NCBI GenBank assembly: GCA_963702565.1
Contig: CAVPDE010000019.1
Location: 149,605-213,604, forward strand
Direction of reading: 5' to 3'
DNA from: CAVPDE01 sp963702565
GTDB taxonomy: Bacteria; Desulfobacterota; DSM-4660; Desulfatiglandales; HGW-15
DNA: 64,000 nt
Below the pieces are notes generated by a model, which was not told where the DNA came from, made no database searches, and saw only the letters and a program-made list of their open reading frames with translations. A program made the position numbers and the translations under genes. Positions 1 to 8,477 of this stretch are shown piece after piece; positions within the stretch are counted from its first letter, which is position 1, and each line of letters begins with the position of its first letter.

Positions 1-451
1 GGAACCCATCCTCCAGGAGCGCCTCCACCCGGGCCGGTTGGATAAGATCCTCCACCTCGTCTTTCAAATCGCTTTCGCTCAAGAGAAAGGGCAGGTTATC
101 CGTCACCGTTCCAAGAAGGATTGCGAAGGTCTCTGCAGCGCTGCCGCCGGATACGACTCTCACTAGCCCGCTCTCCGTAAGCATGGTTGAGGCGAGATCT
201 GCGGCCTTCACGAGATCTTCTCTGGTCGCAAGGCCGTCAGGAGTGCTGATCTGGATAAAAATATTGTCAAGAACGGGATGGTGTCTGAGGATCTCCTCTG
301 CAGCAATAACCACCTTGTCGTCCCGGGGCAGGGTCGCTACAATGTCATTGTTCACGGTGAGTCTGTTCACGCCCCACCAGAAAGCGATCCCCACACCGGC
401 CAGCAAGGTCAATGCCAGGACGTACCTGCCTTTTCCCATTGGAATGGTCAT
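1..451 (-). CDS. MMPL/RND-family exporter, N-terminal part, cut by the window edge
   Basis: I translated this on the minus strand from an ATG at 451 to the window edge without meeting a stop, giving about 150 residues of a longer protein. A short basic start is followed by one hydrophobic segment (VLALTLLAGVGIAFWWGV) and then a hydrophilic periplasmic domain beginning NRLTVNNDIVATLPRDD. This is the layout of MMPL/RND-superfamily exporters found in aryl-polyene and related lipid clusters, where they are thought to move the finished acyl product across the inner membrane. The start overlaps the stop of the glycosyltransferase in an ATGA, so the two are probably translationally coupled. The family is inferred from the N-terminus and context only, because the characteristic later membrane segments are outside the window. 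Confidence 0.7.
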   Translation of the reverse strand, partial: MTIPMGKGRYVLALTLLAGVGIAFWWGVNRLTVNNDIVATLPRDDKVVIAAEEILRHHPVLDNIFIQISTPDGLATREDLVKAADLASTMLTESGLVRVVSGGSAAETFAILLGTVTDNLPFLLSESDLKDEVEDLIQPARVEALLEDGF

Positions 452-1203
452 TCGACCCTGCGTTTCCCCCTTCTCCAGTTTGATGGGATAAGGATTCTTT
501 GGGCAACCAGACGAGTGAATGTCTTTGTGTTGCGCCAGAAATCCATCCATGGCCTGAAGTGTGAGATCCGTTCCTCAGCAGCACCGTAGAGGGCTTGCAC
601 AGGGACTTCCAGGATGGGAATCCCGGACCAAACGGCGCGAACCAGGACCTCCACTTCGAACTGGAACCTCCTTGACCTGGCGCCAAGGCCTAATGTCTCA
701 GGCAAGGGATACAATCGAAACCCGGACTGGGAATCGGAAACCCATTTCCCGCAGGAGGCCCAGACCCAGAAATTGGAGAATCGGCGCCCCCAGCGGCTGG
801 TCCAGGGAACGTTTGGGCGCTCCATTCCCGAACGTTTCCCGATCACGAGAGGACGGTTTCCTTCCTGCACCGCTTGGACAAGAGATGGTATATCGGCCGG
901 ATTATGCTGACCGTCCGCGTCCAGGGTGATGGCATAGTCCGCTACTTTGAGAGCAAGGGAAAGGCCTTTGAGAAGAGAGGCTCCTTTACCCATGTTCTTG
1001 TCGTGGCGGATGACGGTCGCTTGAGAGAACGAAGCGAGGATTTGGGGGGTTGAGTCAGTGGAACCGTCATCCACCACGAACACGGGAAATCCAAACCGCA
1101 GGGTATTGGCCAAGACGTCGCCAAGTTGCCTCCCATGGTTGTATGCCGGGATGACAACAGCGCAGCGAAGCGTCACGGCCTCTTCCGGAGATAGATCGGG
1201 CAT
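448..1203 (-). CDS. GT2 family glycosyltransferase (dolichyl-phosphate mannosyltransferase-like)
   Basis: The 251-residue protein has the GT-A fold signatures of family 2: the N-terminal strand AVVIPAYNHG, VVDDGS at residues 43-48 and the DxD-type metal/nucleotide-sugar site DADGQH at 95-100. It is about the size of a bare catalytic domain, with no obvious membrane segment. In aryl-polyene-type clusters such enzymes accompany acyltransferases and an MMPL exporter, and are presumed to add the sugar or head-group part of the product; the donor cannot be read from the sequence. It is the middle gene of a minus-strand trio: 40 bases follow the upstream lipoprotein and the stop overlaps the exporter start. 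Confidence 0.85.
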   Translation of the reverse strand: MPDLSPEEAVTLRCAVVIPAYNHGRQLGDVLANTLRFGFPVFVVDDGSTDSTPQILASFSQATVIRHDKNMGKGASLLKGLSLALKVADYAITLDADGQHNPADIPSLVQAVQEGNRPLVIGKRSGMERPNVPWTSRWGRRFSNFWVWASCGKWVSDSQSGFRLYPLPETLGLGARSRRFQFEVEVLVRAVWSGIPILEVPVQALYGAAEERISHFRPWMDFWRNTKTFTRLVAQRILIPSNWRRGKRRVE

Positions 1204-1243
1204 GGGAGGGACCTCGTGGAGGGTGATCCCCTTGCCGCCCGCT

Positions 1244-1822
1244 TCAAGGTTCAGTGATGACTTTCTGGAACGCCGGATCTCCCAGGACGCTCTCGATCAA
1301 CCGGTTGGTCATTCTATAGGCCCGGTCGGCCAGTTCCCCAGGGCTGGCATCTTTTGCCGGTGGGGAAGGTTCCCGGACATCGTACAGCTTTGTGAAGACG
1401 GTAACATCCTTTTTTTGAACCCACACCTTGGTCTGGAACTGCTCGTCCGTGACAGAGAGGAGAGTCACCCACATGGCAGGCGCCGTCAGGTCCGGTTTGT
1501 CCTCATTGGTAACGATCATGCCGGCCTTGGCACTGGCATCCTCAAAGGCGTGCCTGAAGTAGTCGTAAAGCGGCTGTTCCGAAGTGTAGCCGGTCTGCTT
1601 ATCCTTGCTGTAATAGTAGGATCGGGTGGCGTCTTGAGCATGGTTTTGAAAATAGAGAAAACAGATTTTCTGCCCCTTCAAGGCTGCAAAGTCTTTGCTC
1701 AGGGCGGGTGTGTAGTTGTTGATCATGACTTTCTTGCTAGCGCATCCGGAAAAAAAGAAGCCTGTTAGAATCCATCCGACAAGGACAAGTATGACACGCG
1801 TGGACCATTTTGCTCTGTTCAT
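1244..1822 (-). CDS. Predicted outer-membrane lipoprotein of unknown function
   Basis: This 192-residue protein starts with a basic segment and a hydrophobic stretch ending in the lipobox-like FFFSGC (Cys27), so export and lipidation by Lgt/LspA are expected. The rest is a soluble periplasmic domain that I do not recognise; it contains a predicted strand with VWVQKKDVTVFTKLYDV. It is the first gene of the minus-strand arm of the lipid cluster and is divergent from the deacetylase gene, across 123 bases that hold the promoters of both arms. A role in handling the exported lipid is possible from context only. Confidence 0.7.
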   Translation of the reverse strand: MNRAKWSTRVILVLVGWILTGFFFSGCASKKVMINNYTPALSKDFAALKGQKICFLYFQNHAQDATRSYYYSKDKQTGYTSEQPLYDYFRHAFEDASAKAGMIVTNEDKPDLTAPAMWVTLLSVTDEQFQTKVWVQKKDVTVFTKLYDVREPSPPAKDASPGELADRAYRMTNRLIESVLGDPAFQKVITEP

Positions 1823-1849
1823 ACCAATACCCCCTGCCTATAAAGTGTT

Positions 1850-1878
1850 TTGGTTTTCTCCCCTGACTGTGGTATAAA
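1850..1878 (+). promoter_or_regulatory. Sigma-70-like promoter for the plus-strand lipid operon
   Basis: TTGGTT (1850-1855) and TATAAA (1873-1878) are separated by 17 bases, in the divergent gap between the lipoprotein and the deacetylase. They lie about 68 bases upstream of the chosen deacetylase ATG. The spacing and the -10 box are good; the -35 box is moderate. Confidence 0.45.
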
Positions 1879-1945
1879 AAACACAAAGGTGAGGAAAAGT
1901 CAACCTGCACCGAGACCAAAAGGCTCCTCAGCAAACGAGTGTATT

Positions 1946-3190
1946 ATGAGCCCCTTCCAAACCTCTACGATTTTGTTGGCCCTGGCAGGTCTGTCCGCAT
2001 GGCTTTCTTTGGAAGGGGGCATCCGGTGGGTGGCAATAGGCTCCCTGCTCGGATTGTACCTGATCCTGTTCAGCCTGGGAATCTGTGTCGTCCGGTTTGG
2101 TTTTTTCGTGCGCTCCTTCTGCCGAGGCAGACAGCCTGGAGCAGGCGTGGTTCTCACCTTTGACGACGGGCCTGATCCTTCAGGCACAAAAGGACTCCTG
2201 GAGGCCCTTTCCCGGCACGGTGTAAAGGCCGCCTTTTTCCCTATCGGCATGAAAGCGGAAGCGCACCCCGAGCTTCTCAGAGAGATCGATCAGGCAGGGC
2301 ATGTCATCGGAAACCACTCTTACAGGCACGCCTGGTTCACCAACTTGCTGGCGGGCAAGTCCCTTGAGCAGGAAATGGTCAAGGCCCAGAAGTCTATTGC
2401 GGCGGCCATCGGGAAGACCCCGGCTTTTTTCCGTCCTCCGGCAGGCCTTACAAACCCTCACTACCGCAGTGTGCTGAAGAGGCTCGGGCTGGTCTCCGTG
2501 GGCTGGGATGTCCGGGTCTTTGATACGCGGAAGAAAGCGGAGAAGGTGGTAGAGGCAGTACTGAACAAGGTGAGAGAGGGGAGCGTGATTTTGCTTCACG
2601 AAGGGTGCCGGGATCCGGTGAGTTTAAAAGAAATGGTGGACTCCATTGTGAAAGGGATTCGCGGCCGCGGGTTTACTTTCAACGATCTGGAAGCAATGAC
2701 CGGGCTTCCCGCTTACCAGGGTCCGGCCGCCCGCGTGAACGCCGCGAGACTCTCCTTGGCCGAAGCCTGGCGGCGATCCTCTCAAGCGGGCGAAAAAGGC
2801 AGGTTCCGGCAGTTTTCAGGCCTATGGCTTGCTTCGACCGCTGCCGGCCGGAAAGCGATCCGTGAAAAAACGGATCTGACAGCTTTCAAGGAACGGCCTT
2901 CCACAAGGTTTCTGACAGGGGTCGGCCTGATCCTTATCAGTTATGTGCTTGGCTGGCCCATGGTGGGTTTGTTCAGCTTCCTGGCGGCCTATTATCAGAA
3001 CGCGGGCCTTCTGATCGGCGGGCCAATAGCTTTCGGGTTTTCCCACCTTGTGTTTCTCGCCGGCATGGTCTTGGCCGGGAGAGGTAGCTTCAAATACGTG
3101 GAGGTCTTTTTCTTATGGTCTCTTCGCACGTTGGTGGAGAGACTGACCGGTCGGAGCTCGGCAAAGCGATTGGGAACGGATAGCGCGTGA
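1946..3190 (+). CDS. Membrane-anchored NodB-family polysaccharide deacetylase
   Basis: From the ATG at 1946 the product has 414 residues. I prefer this start because it is followed directly by a membrane-like stretch, whereas the longer reading frame adds 32 hydrophilic residues. Two N-terminal membrane segments precede a NodB domain that shows the family motifs: LTFDDGPDPSGT (catalytic base and metal Asp), NHSYRH (metal His pair), FFRPPAG and SVILLHEG. The C-terminal part has further hydrophobic segments (LGWPMVGLFSFLAAYY and GFSHLVFLAGMVLAG), which is unusual for plain NodB enzymes and suggests it works at the membrane face. NodB enzymes remove N- or O-acyl groups from sugars; here the substrate may be a glycolipid made by the cluster. 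Its stop touches the start of the ACP gene. Confidence 0.85.
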   Translation: MSPFQTSTILLALAGLSAWLSLEGGIRWVAIGSLLGLYLILFSLGICVVRFGFFVRSFCRGRQPGAGVVLTFDDGPDPSGTKGLLEALSRHGVKAAFFPIGMKAEAHPELLREIDQAGHVIGNHSYRHAWFTNLLAGKSLEQEMVKAQKSIAAAIGKTPAFFRPPAGLTNPHYRSVLKRLGLVSVGWDVRVFDTRKKAEKVVEAVLNKVREGSVILLHEGCRDPVSLKEMVDSIVKGIRGRGFTFNDLEAMTGLPAYQGPAARVNAARLSLAEAWRRSSQAGEKGRFRQFSGLWLASTAAGRKAIREKTDLTAFKERPSTRFLTGVGLILISYVLGWPMVGLFSFLAAYYQNAGLLIGGPIAFGFSHLVFLAGMVLAGRGSFKYVEVFFLWSLRTLVERLTGRSSAKRLGTDSA

Positions 3191-3444
3191 TGAGAGACAG
3201 AGAAGAAATCTTCAGGGTTGTCTCCGTATACCTGGTCAAGGATTTTGAGGTGCCTGCTGAAAAGATCAGGCCGGAGGCAAACCTTTTCACAGACCTGGGA
3301 CTTGACAGCATAGACGCCCTGGACTGGTTTGCGAAGATGGAGGCAACGATCCATCTGCCCATCGTGGAGGAGGACATCAAGAAGGTGCGCACGGTCCGGG
3401 ATGTCGTTAACTATGTGATGCGCCATTTGAAAGAAAATGCCTAG
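3190..3444 (+). CDS. Acyl carrier protein 1
   Basis: This 84-residue acidic protein has the phosphopantetheine attachment motif GLDSIDALD, whose Ser carries the prosthetic group. I use the ATG at 3190, which overlaps the deacetylase stop by one base; a GTG three bases earlier is an alternative. It should carry the growing acyl chain for the dehydratases and reductase downstream, after activation by the (frameshifted) phosphopantetheinyl transferase at the end of the cluster. It overlaps the next gene by eight bases. Having two ACPs in one cluster is typical of aryl-polyene and flexirubin-type pathways. Confidence 0.9.
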   Translation: MRDREEIFRVVSVYLVKDFEVPAEKIRPEANLFTDLGLDSIDALDWFAKMEATIHLPIVEEDIKKVRTVRDVVNYVMRHLKENA

Positions 3445-3883
3445 CGACGACGATCCATGGCTTCCCCTTGGAGACATCCAAATCTCCGCGTTGGGCCGGC
3501 TTGAAACCAGCGTGCGGCTTGAGGCTTCTTCCTCATGGTTTTCGGGTCACTTCGAGGCGTGCGCCGTGGTGCCCGGCGTCGCCCTCCTGGCCTTTGTCGC
3601 GGAGACGGTGAGAAGGCATGGTGAACGGCAAGGCCGCAACCTGGAAGCGTCCGGGTTTTTCAAGGTGAGGTTTCGGAAGGTAATCTTTCCGGAAGAAGGC
3701 CTCCACGTTTCGGTTGCGCCAATGCCTCCCGAGCCTGAAGCAGAACTTCCATTTCATGTGACCTGCGATGGGGACAGCGTTGCGCAAGGCACGCTTAAGG
3801 TGACGGACATCAGGGCAAAAGGCCCTCTTTTAGGGAAAGGCGATGAAAGAACTGCTGAGAGAACTCAAGATCAAAATCGTTGA
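3437..3883 (+). CDS. Hotdog-fold FabA/FabZ-like 3-hydroxyacyl-ACP dehydratase
   Basis: The 148-residue protein carries a FabA/FabZ-like motif, WFSGHFEACAVVPGV, corresponding to the HFPGxPVxPGV active-site loop; His appears at the catalytic position. The length is that of a single hotdog domain. It is expected to dehydrate ACP-bound 3-hydroxyacyl intermediates. The last 13 codons overlap the second ACP gene by 41 bases, a long overlap that suggests tight coupling or a start for the ACP chosen too early. The exact reaction (dehydratase or thioesterase) is inferred from motif and context. Confidence 0.8.
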   Translation: MPSDDDPWLPLGDIQISALGRLETSVRLEASSSWFSGHFEACAVVPGVALLAFVAETVRRHGERQGRNLEASGFFKVRFRKVIFPEEGLHVSVAPMPPEPEAELPFHVTCDGDSVAQGTLKVTDIRAKGPLLGKGDERTAERTQDQNR

Positions 3884-4103
3884 AGAACTCCAGCTCAAGG
3901 ACGTGAATCCGGATCAACTGGCGGATGACACCCCCTTCTTCGACAAAGGGCTCGGTCTGGATTCTGTGGATCTCCTGGTGCTCGTCGCCATGGTGGACAG
4001 GGATTACCGGGTGCAAATATTCACCCGCGAATTAGGGGAAAAGGTCTTTATCACTCTCTCCACCCTGGCCGAGTACATTGCGAAAACGAGAAAGACGAAA
4101 TAG
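3843..4103 (+). CDS. Acyl carrier protein 2
   Basis: This 86-residue protein has the attachment motif GLGLDSVDLL, with Ser as the phosphopantetheine site, preceded by the helix-I pattern of bacterial ACPs. It differs enough from ACP 1 that the two probably serve different partners, for example the starter unit loaded by the adjacent AMP ligase and the elongating chain. It overlaps the dehydratase gene by 41 bases and lies 61 bases before the ligase. Confidence 0.9.
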   Translation: MKELLRELKIKIVEELQLKDVNPDQLADDTPFFDKGLGLDSVDLLVLVAMVDRDYRVQIFTRELGEKVFITLSTLAEYIAKTRKTK

Positions 4104-4164
4104 GTGTGCTCCGGCCAGGCCGGAACAGGCGGCGCCGTTGGGTAAGATTCGAGGTGCACAGGCG

Positions 4165-5799
4165 ATGAACAAACCATGGCTCAAACACTATGAGGGACAT
4201 GTCCCTCACTCCCTGACCTATCCTGAGATCCCCATCCAGCGCTTCCTCTCGGACACTGTGGACCGGCACCCGGATCACGTGGCCGTGACCTTCAATGATC
4301 TCCATTTCACCTACAGGGATGTGAATGAGAGAGTGAACCGGTTCGCCCAGGCTCTTTTGAAGCTGAGCGTGGAAAAAGGGGACAGGGTCGCCTTGCTGCT
4401 GGTCAATTCCCCCACGTATGTCTTCGCTTTTTTCGCTGTGATGAAACTAGGGGCTGTTGTGGTCAACCTCAATGTGGGAATCCAGGGAGAGGAACTGGCC
4501 CGCTGTCTCAATGATTCAGGCGCCAAGGCGGTTGTTACCCTGGACCTGTTCGCACACGGTCTCTACGCGGTGATCAGGAACACAGGAGTGAAGACCGTGA
4601 TTCTCCATTCCGTATTCGGCCTGGAGAAAAGCATAGCCCTGGAGGAGGGGGTCCCTCCACCGCTCATTTTTCAGGAACTTCTGGCCTCAGCCGGGACAGT
4701 CGAAGAGCCGGCACCTCGTGTTTTTCCCGGAGATGTCGCTGTGCTTCAGTACACGAGCGGTTCTACAGGAGCGCCCAAGGCCGCTACCCTGACGCACAAC
4801 AACATCGTGTCCAGCGTGCTCCAGTCCGACGCCTGGGTCGGGATCAGCGATGCCGGGAATGCTGCGGTCCTGTGCGTCATCCCTTTCTTCCACGTCTTCG
4901 GGATGTCCGCGTGTCTTCTCATTTCTGTGCTCAAAGGATACAGGATGGTGTTGGTCCCCAGGATCGACCTGATGGACATTCTCTCCCTGATGGAGACCCT
5001 GAAGACCTACAAGCCTATTGCCTTCCCTGCTGTGCCGAGTCTCTGGGCGGCAATCCTCTCTCTCCCTCCCGAGGTTGCCAGGGAGCACCTCTCGTTCATA
5101 CGGGTGGCAACGAGCGGGGGCGCTCCTCTCCCGCAATGGGCGCACGAGAGGTTCGAAGAATTCACCGGAAGAAGGATAGTGGAGGCCTACGGCCTTTCCG
5201 AAGCTTCGTCAGCGACTCATTTCACACCCTACCCGAGGGGCGGGCCCATCGGCTCCATCGGTGTTCCCCTTCCCGACACACAGGCCAGGATCGTGGACAG
5301 GGAGACAGGAAAGGCAGAGTGCGCTGCAGGAGAAATTGGAGAGCTTGTTGTGAAAGGGCCTCAGATCATGCAGGGATACTGGAACAATGAAGCCCTGACG
5401 TCAGCGGCTCTGAGAAACGGGTGGCTCCACACGGGCGATCTGGCAAGAATGGATCAGGAGGGGTTCTTTTATCTCGCGGACAGGAAGGATGACCTCATCA
5501 TCTCAAGCGGGTTCAACATCTATCCGGCTGAGATCGAGGAGGTCCTGAGGAGACATCCCAAGGTCAAGGATGCCGCGGCCGTGGGCGTGCCTGACCGGAT
5601 CAAAGGGCAGGCGGTGGTGGTTGTGATTGCTCTCAAACCAGGGGTAGAAGGGGACAAGCAGGAATTCCTGAAATACTGTAAAGACAATATGCCTGAGCAC
5701 AGGCTGCCTAAGGCGGTCCTCCTGAGAGAGGAGATCCCGAGGGATCCGGCAGGCAAGATCCTGAGAAGAATGATGAGACAGGAGGCCCTGGCGCTCTGA
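4165..5799 (+). CDS. AMP-dependent acyl-CoA/acyl-ACP synthetase
   Basis: From the ATG at 4165 the protein has 544 residues. It has the ANL-superfamily motifs in order: P-loop YTSGSTGAPKAAT near 196-208, the A5 motif YGLSEASS near 342, HTGDLARMD near 422, and the C-terminal lysine motif RDPAGKILRR near 527-536. It should activate a carboxylic acid as an acyl-adenylate and transfer it to CoA or, given the two ACP genes directly upstream, to an ACP. In aryl-polyene clusters the equivalent enzyme loads the starter acid. The longer frame from 4078 overlaps the ACP gene and adds unrelated residues, so I rejected it. Confidence 0.88.
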   Translation: MNKPWLKHYEGHVPHSLTYPEIPIQRFLSDTVDRHPDHVAVTFNDLHFTYRDVNERVNRFAQALLKLSVEKGDRVALLLVNSPTYVFAFFAVMKLGAVVVNLNVGIQGEELARCLNDSGAKAVVTLDLFAHGLYAVIRNTGVKTVILHSVFGLEKSIALEEGVPPPLIFQELLASAGTVEEPAPRVFPGDVAVLQYTSGSTGAPKAATLTHNNIVSSVLQSDAWVGISDAGNAAVLCVIPFFHVFGMSACLLISVLKGYRMVLVPRIDLMDILSLMETLKTYKPIAFPAVPSLWAAILSLPPEVAREHLSFIRVATSGGAPLPQWAHERFEEFTGRRIVEAYGLSEASSATHFTPYPRGGPIGSIGVPLPDTQARIVDRETGKAECAAGEIGELVVKGPQIMQGYWNNEALTSAALRNGWLHTGDLARMDQEGFFYLADRKDDLIISSGFNIYPAEIEEVLRRHPKVKDAAAVGVPDRIKGQAVVVVIALKPGVEGDKQEFLKYCKDNMPEHRLPKAVLLREEIPRDPAGKILRRMMRQEALAL

Positions 5800-5808
5800 A
5801 GGACATTC

Positions 5809-6753
5809 ATGAAGGCCTTCTTTCTCAAAACGGTTTCAAAAATATCTCTTGTCGTAGGTTCATGGTTGATTCGGTTCATTGCCTGGTGGATCTCTACGGG
5901 ATATTTGCTTTTCAGGACTTCGAGGCGAAACTCAAGCATCCGGCTCTATCAGGTCCTCTTTCCTGACCGCGGACCGTGGTATCATCTCTACTGCGCCTGG
6001 CGCCAATTTCATTCTTTTGCCGGGACCTATGCGGATCGCATAGAGATGTATGCGAACAAAGAAATGACCGCTCCGGCCCAGGGCAGGGAGAAACTGGTCG
6101 AGGCGGCAAGAAGGGGAACCGGCGGAATTATCGTCATTTCCCACATGGGAAGCTATGAAATCGCAGTGCGTGCTTTTCAGGAACTTGGGCTCAGGCTCCT
6201 CATCATCATGGGCGAGAGAGAAGCAAAACAGGTGGCTCGTGATCAGCGAGAGACCCTCATGGCGCGGGGAGTCCGAATCCATGTGGCCACGGCCCAAGAG
6301 GGTTCTCCCTTTGGCGGGCTTGAGGCTCTTCAGTTCATACGAGAAGGGGGGTTTGTGTCCATTGCCGGTGACCTTGTGTGGACAGACCAGCGAGCCCTTG
6401 TGCCGGTGCGGTTCTTCGACCGAGACGCGGGGCTTCCCGCAGGACCTCACCTCCTGGCCTTTGTTTCAGGAGCCCCCCTGTTCACGCTTTTCACCTTTCG
6501 GGAGAGAAAAGGCAGGTACCAAATCCTCCTGTCCGCTCCCCGGCAGGTGAAGGCTGCATCCCGCTCTGAAAGGCAGGCGGCTATTCAGTCGAGCGCTCAG
6601 GAGTTTGCAAGTGAGCTGGAGAAGATGGTGCACCGGCACCCCTTCCAATGGTATATTTTTGAACCCTTCTTTCCACCGCTGCCCGACAACCTGATCGGCA
6701 GGAACTCCGGGGCAGACGAAAGGGGGAGTCCATGCACATGCGCGAAACCCTAG
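5809..6753 (+). CDS. LpxL/HtrB-like lysophospholipid acyltransferase
   Basis: The 314-residue protein resembles the lipid A lauroyl/myristoyl acyltransferase family. It has an N-terminal membrane anchor (SLVVGSWLIRFIAWWISTGYL) and the HxxxxE-type catalytic motif in HMGSYE, followed by a basic LPLAT core and a C-terminal WYIFEPF segment like that of LpxL proteins. It probably transfers an acyl chain from ACP to a glycolipid or amino acid acceptor on the inner face of the membrane. It starts nine bases after the ligase and overlaps the kinase fusion gene by 22 bases. Confidence 0.83.
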   Translation: MKAFFLKTVSKISLVVGSWLIRFIAWWISTGYLLFRTSRRNSSIRLYQVLFPDRGPWYHLYCAWRQFHSFAGTYADRIEMYANKEMTAPAQGREKLVEAARRGTGGIIVISHMGSYEIAVRAFQELGLRLLIIMGEREAKQVARDQRETLMARGVRIHVATAQEGSPFGGLEALQFIREGGFVSIAGDLVWTDQRALVPVRFFDRDAGLPAGPHLLAFVSGAPLFTLFTFRERKGRYQILLSAPRQVKAASRSERQAAIQSSAQEFASELEKMVHRHPFQWYIFEPFFPPLPDNLIGRNSGADERGSPCTCAKP

Positions 6754-8477
6754 TGAATGCCCTAGCCGCAGGCTATGAAAGGATTGTGGTCTGGGCGGAT
6801 ATCCTTGACCGGATCAATGTGTATCCGGTGCCGGACGGAGACACGGGCAGAAATCTCGTCATGACCTTGAGCGCCCTCAGAAACCCCTGGCATGATGAAG
6901 AGAGTCTGGCCAAGGAAATCCTGCTCACGGCCCGGGGCAATTCAGGGAACATCGCGGCTCGGTTTCTTGCCGGGGTACTTGGTTGTAAAGACCTGGTTTC
7001 CCTGCCCGCTTCAGTCGAGGCAGGCCGAGATCTCGCCTACAAGGCGGTTCCCGATCCTCAGCCCGGGACCATGCTCTCGTTGTTCGACGCATTCGCTGAA
7101 TCTTTCAAGAGAAACCCTCCTGAGACAACCGGTTCATGGGTGGACGCAGTAACCCATGACCTGGAAGAGTCGGTGAAAGCCACGACCCAGCAGCTGCCGG
7201 AGCTGAGGGAGGCGGGAGTCGTGGACTCAGGGGCTCTGGGCATGCTGGTTTTCCTCGATCCCCTGTTGAGTGTCCTGGCCGGCCGCGGGGTGCGAAGCTC
7301 AGGTTTCACTGAAGAGCTGAAAGATTTCTTCAACCTTTCCGGGTCCTGGAAGGAACAGAAGCACCAGGGCTATTGCCTGGACGTGGTGCTCAAGCTCGGC
7401 AACGGAGAGCAGGAGGTCATGCGACACCTCATGGAGGTCGGTGAATCCGTGGTCGCCATGCCGGATGGGGATTGCCTGAAGCTGCACCTGCACACCATGG
7501 ACAGGGAAAGCGTGAAACAGAGCCTTGCCACGCACGGGTCTATTCTGGCCTGGGACGAGGACGACCTTGCCGAGCAAACCCTCCATTTCAGCAAATCCGG
7601 GAAGCAGCCCGCCCTGCACGTCATGACCGATGCCGCAGGAGCCATGACAAGGGACACGGCCAAGGACCTTGGAGTCACTCTCCTCAACAGCTATGTCACG
7701 GTCGGCGACCGCTGTCTTCCAGAAAGCTACATAAATCCCGGCAGCCTTTTTCAAGCCATGAGAAGCGGGGTCCCGGTATCCACCAGCCAGGCATCCATTG
7801 CCGAGCGTCACGAATACTACAACAAAGTGTTGACGCTCCATCCTCGCGTCCTATATCTCTGCGTCGGTTCCTTTTACACCGGAAACTACAGCGCAGCCGT
7901 GGCATGGAAGGCCGAGAATGACCCTGAAGACCGGATGATCGTCGTGGACACGGGGTTGGCTTCGGGCAAGCTCGGGCTTGCAGCCAGGGCCACAGCGGAG
8001 TTCTCCCTTTTTGCAGGGGACGCTTCGGAGGTTGTTGCCTTTGCCAAGGAGGCGATCCGTAGGGTTGAGGAGTACATTTTCCTTGATCGGCTTCAGTTCC
8101 TGGCTGCCGGCGGCCGGATGTCAAAGACCGGCGCCTTTTTCGGGGACATGCTCCGCGTCAAGCCCATTGTGAGCCCTTATCCGGACGGCGCGCGAAAAAT
8201 GGGCGTGGCGAGAAACGCGAAAGAACAGGTGAAATATGCGTTCAAGCGGCTTGAACAAAGTTTGACCGGGGACCGGCCAGCCACTCTGCTGCTGGAATAC
8301 ACGGACAACAGGGAATGGCTGGAAAAGGAGATGAAACCGAAGATCGAGGATCGATTTGCGGGGGTAAGCGTCATCATGCAGAGAATGTCCATGACCTCCG
8401 CCGTTCACATGGGACCCGGCACATGGGCGATCGCTTTTCTTCCCGACACCTCCGGGCAGGCCAAGAGCGATGCTTGA
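6732..8477 (+). CDS. Fused fatty-acid kinase (DAK2/FakA-like) and DegV/FakB-like fatty-acid-binding protein
   Basis: The 581-residue protein joins two partners that are separate in Firmicutes. The N-terminal DAK2-type kinase domain shows DGDTG near 35-39, ARGNSG and GVVDSGALG. A FakA-like middle domain with KLHLHTMDRESV follows. From about residue 295 a DegV domain begins (HVMTDAAGAM), with STSQAS, the anion-site loop VVDTGLASGKLG and a GGRMSKTG lid. FakA phosphorylates a fatty acid held by FakB to make acyl-phosphate. Here the fused enzyme probably feeds acyl-phosphate to the ACPs or the flanking acyltransferases. A GGGGG-type Shine-Dalgarno precedes the ATG at 6732; the ATG two codons later is an alternative. 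It overlaps both neighbours. Confidence 0.85.
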   Translation: MHMRETLVNALAAGYERIVVWADILDRINVYPVPDGDTGRNLVMTLSALRNPWHDEESLAKEILLTARGNSGNIAARFLAGVLGCKDLVSLPASVEAGRDLAYKAVPDPQPGTMLSLFDAFAESFKRNPPETTGSWVDAVTHDLEESVKATTQQLPELREAGVVDSGALGMLVFLDPLLSVLAGRGVRSSGFTEELKDFFNLSGSWKEQKHQGYCLDVVLKLGNGEQEVMRHLMEVGESVVAMPDGDCLKLHLHTMDRESVKQSLATHGSILAWDEDDLAEQTLHFSKSGKQPALHVMTDAAGAMTRDTAKDLGVTLLNSYVTVGDRCLPESYINPGSLFQAMRSGVPVSTSQASIAERHEYYNKVLTLHPRVLYLCVGSFYTGNYSAAVAWKAENDPEDRMIVVDTGLASGKLGLAARATAEFSLFAGDASEVVAFAKEAIRRVEEYIFLDRLQFLAAGGRMSKTGAFFGDMLRVKPIVSPYPDGARKMGVARNAKEQVKYAFKRLEQSLTGDRPATLLLEYTDNREWLEKEMKPKIEDRFAGVSVIMQRMSMTSAVHMGPGTWAIAFLPDTSGQAKSDA

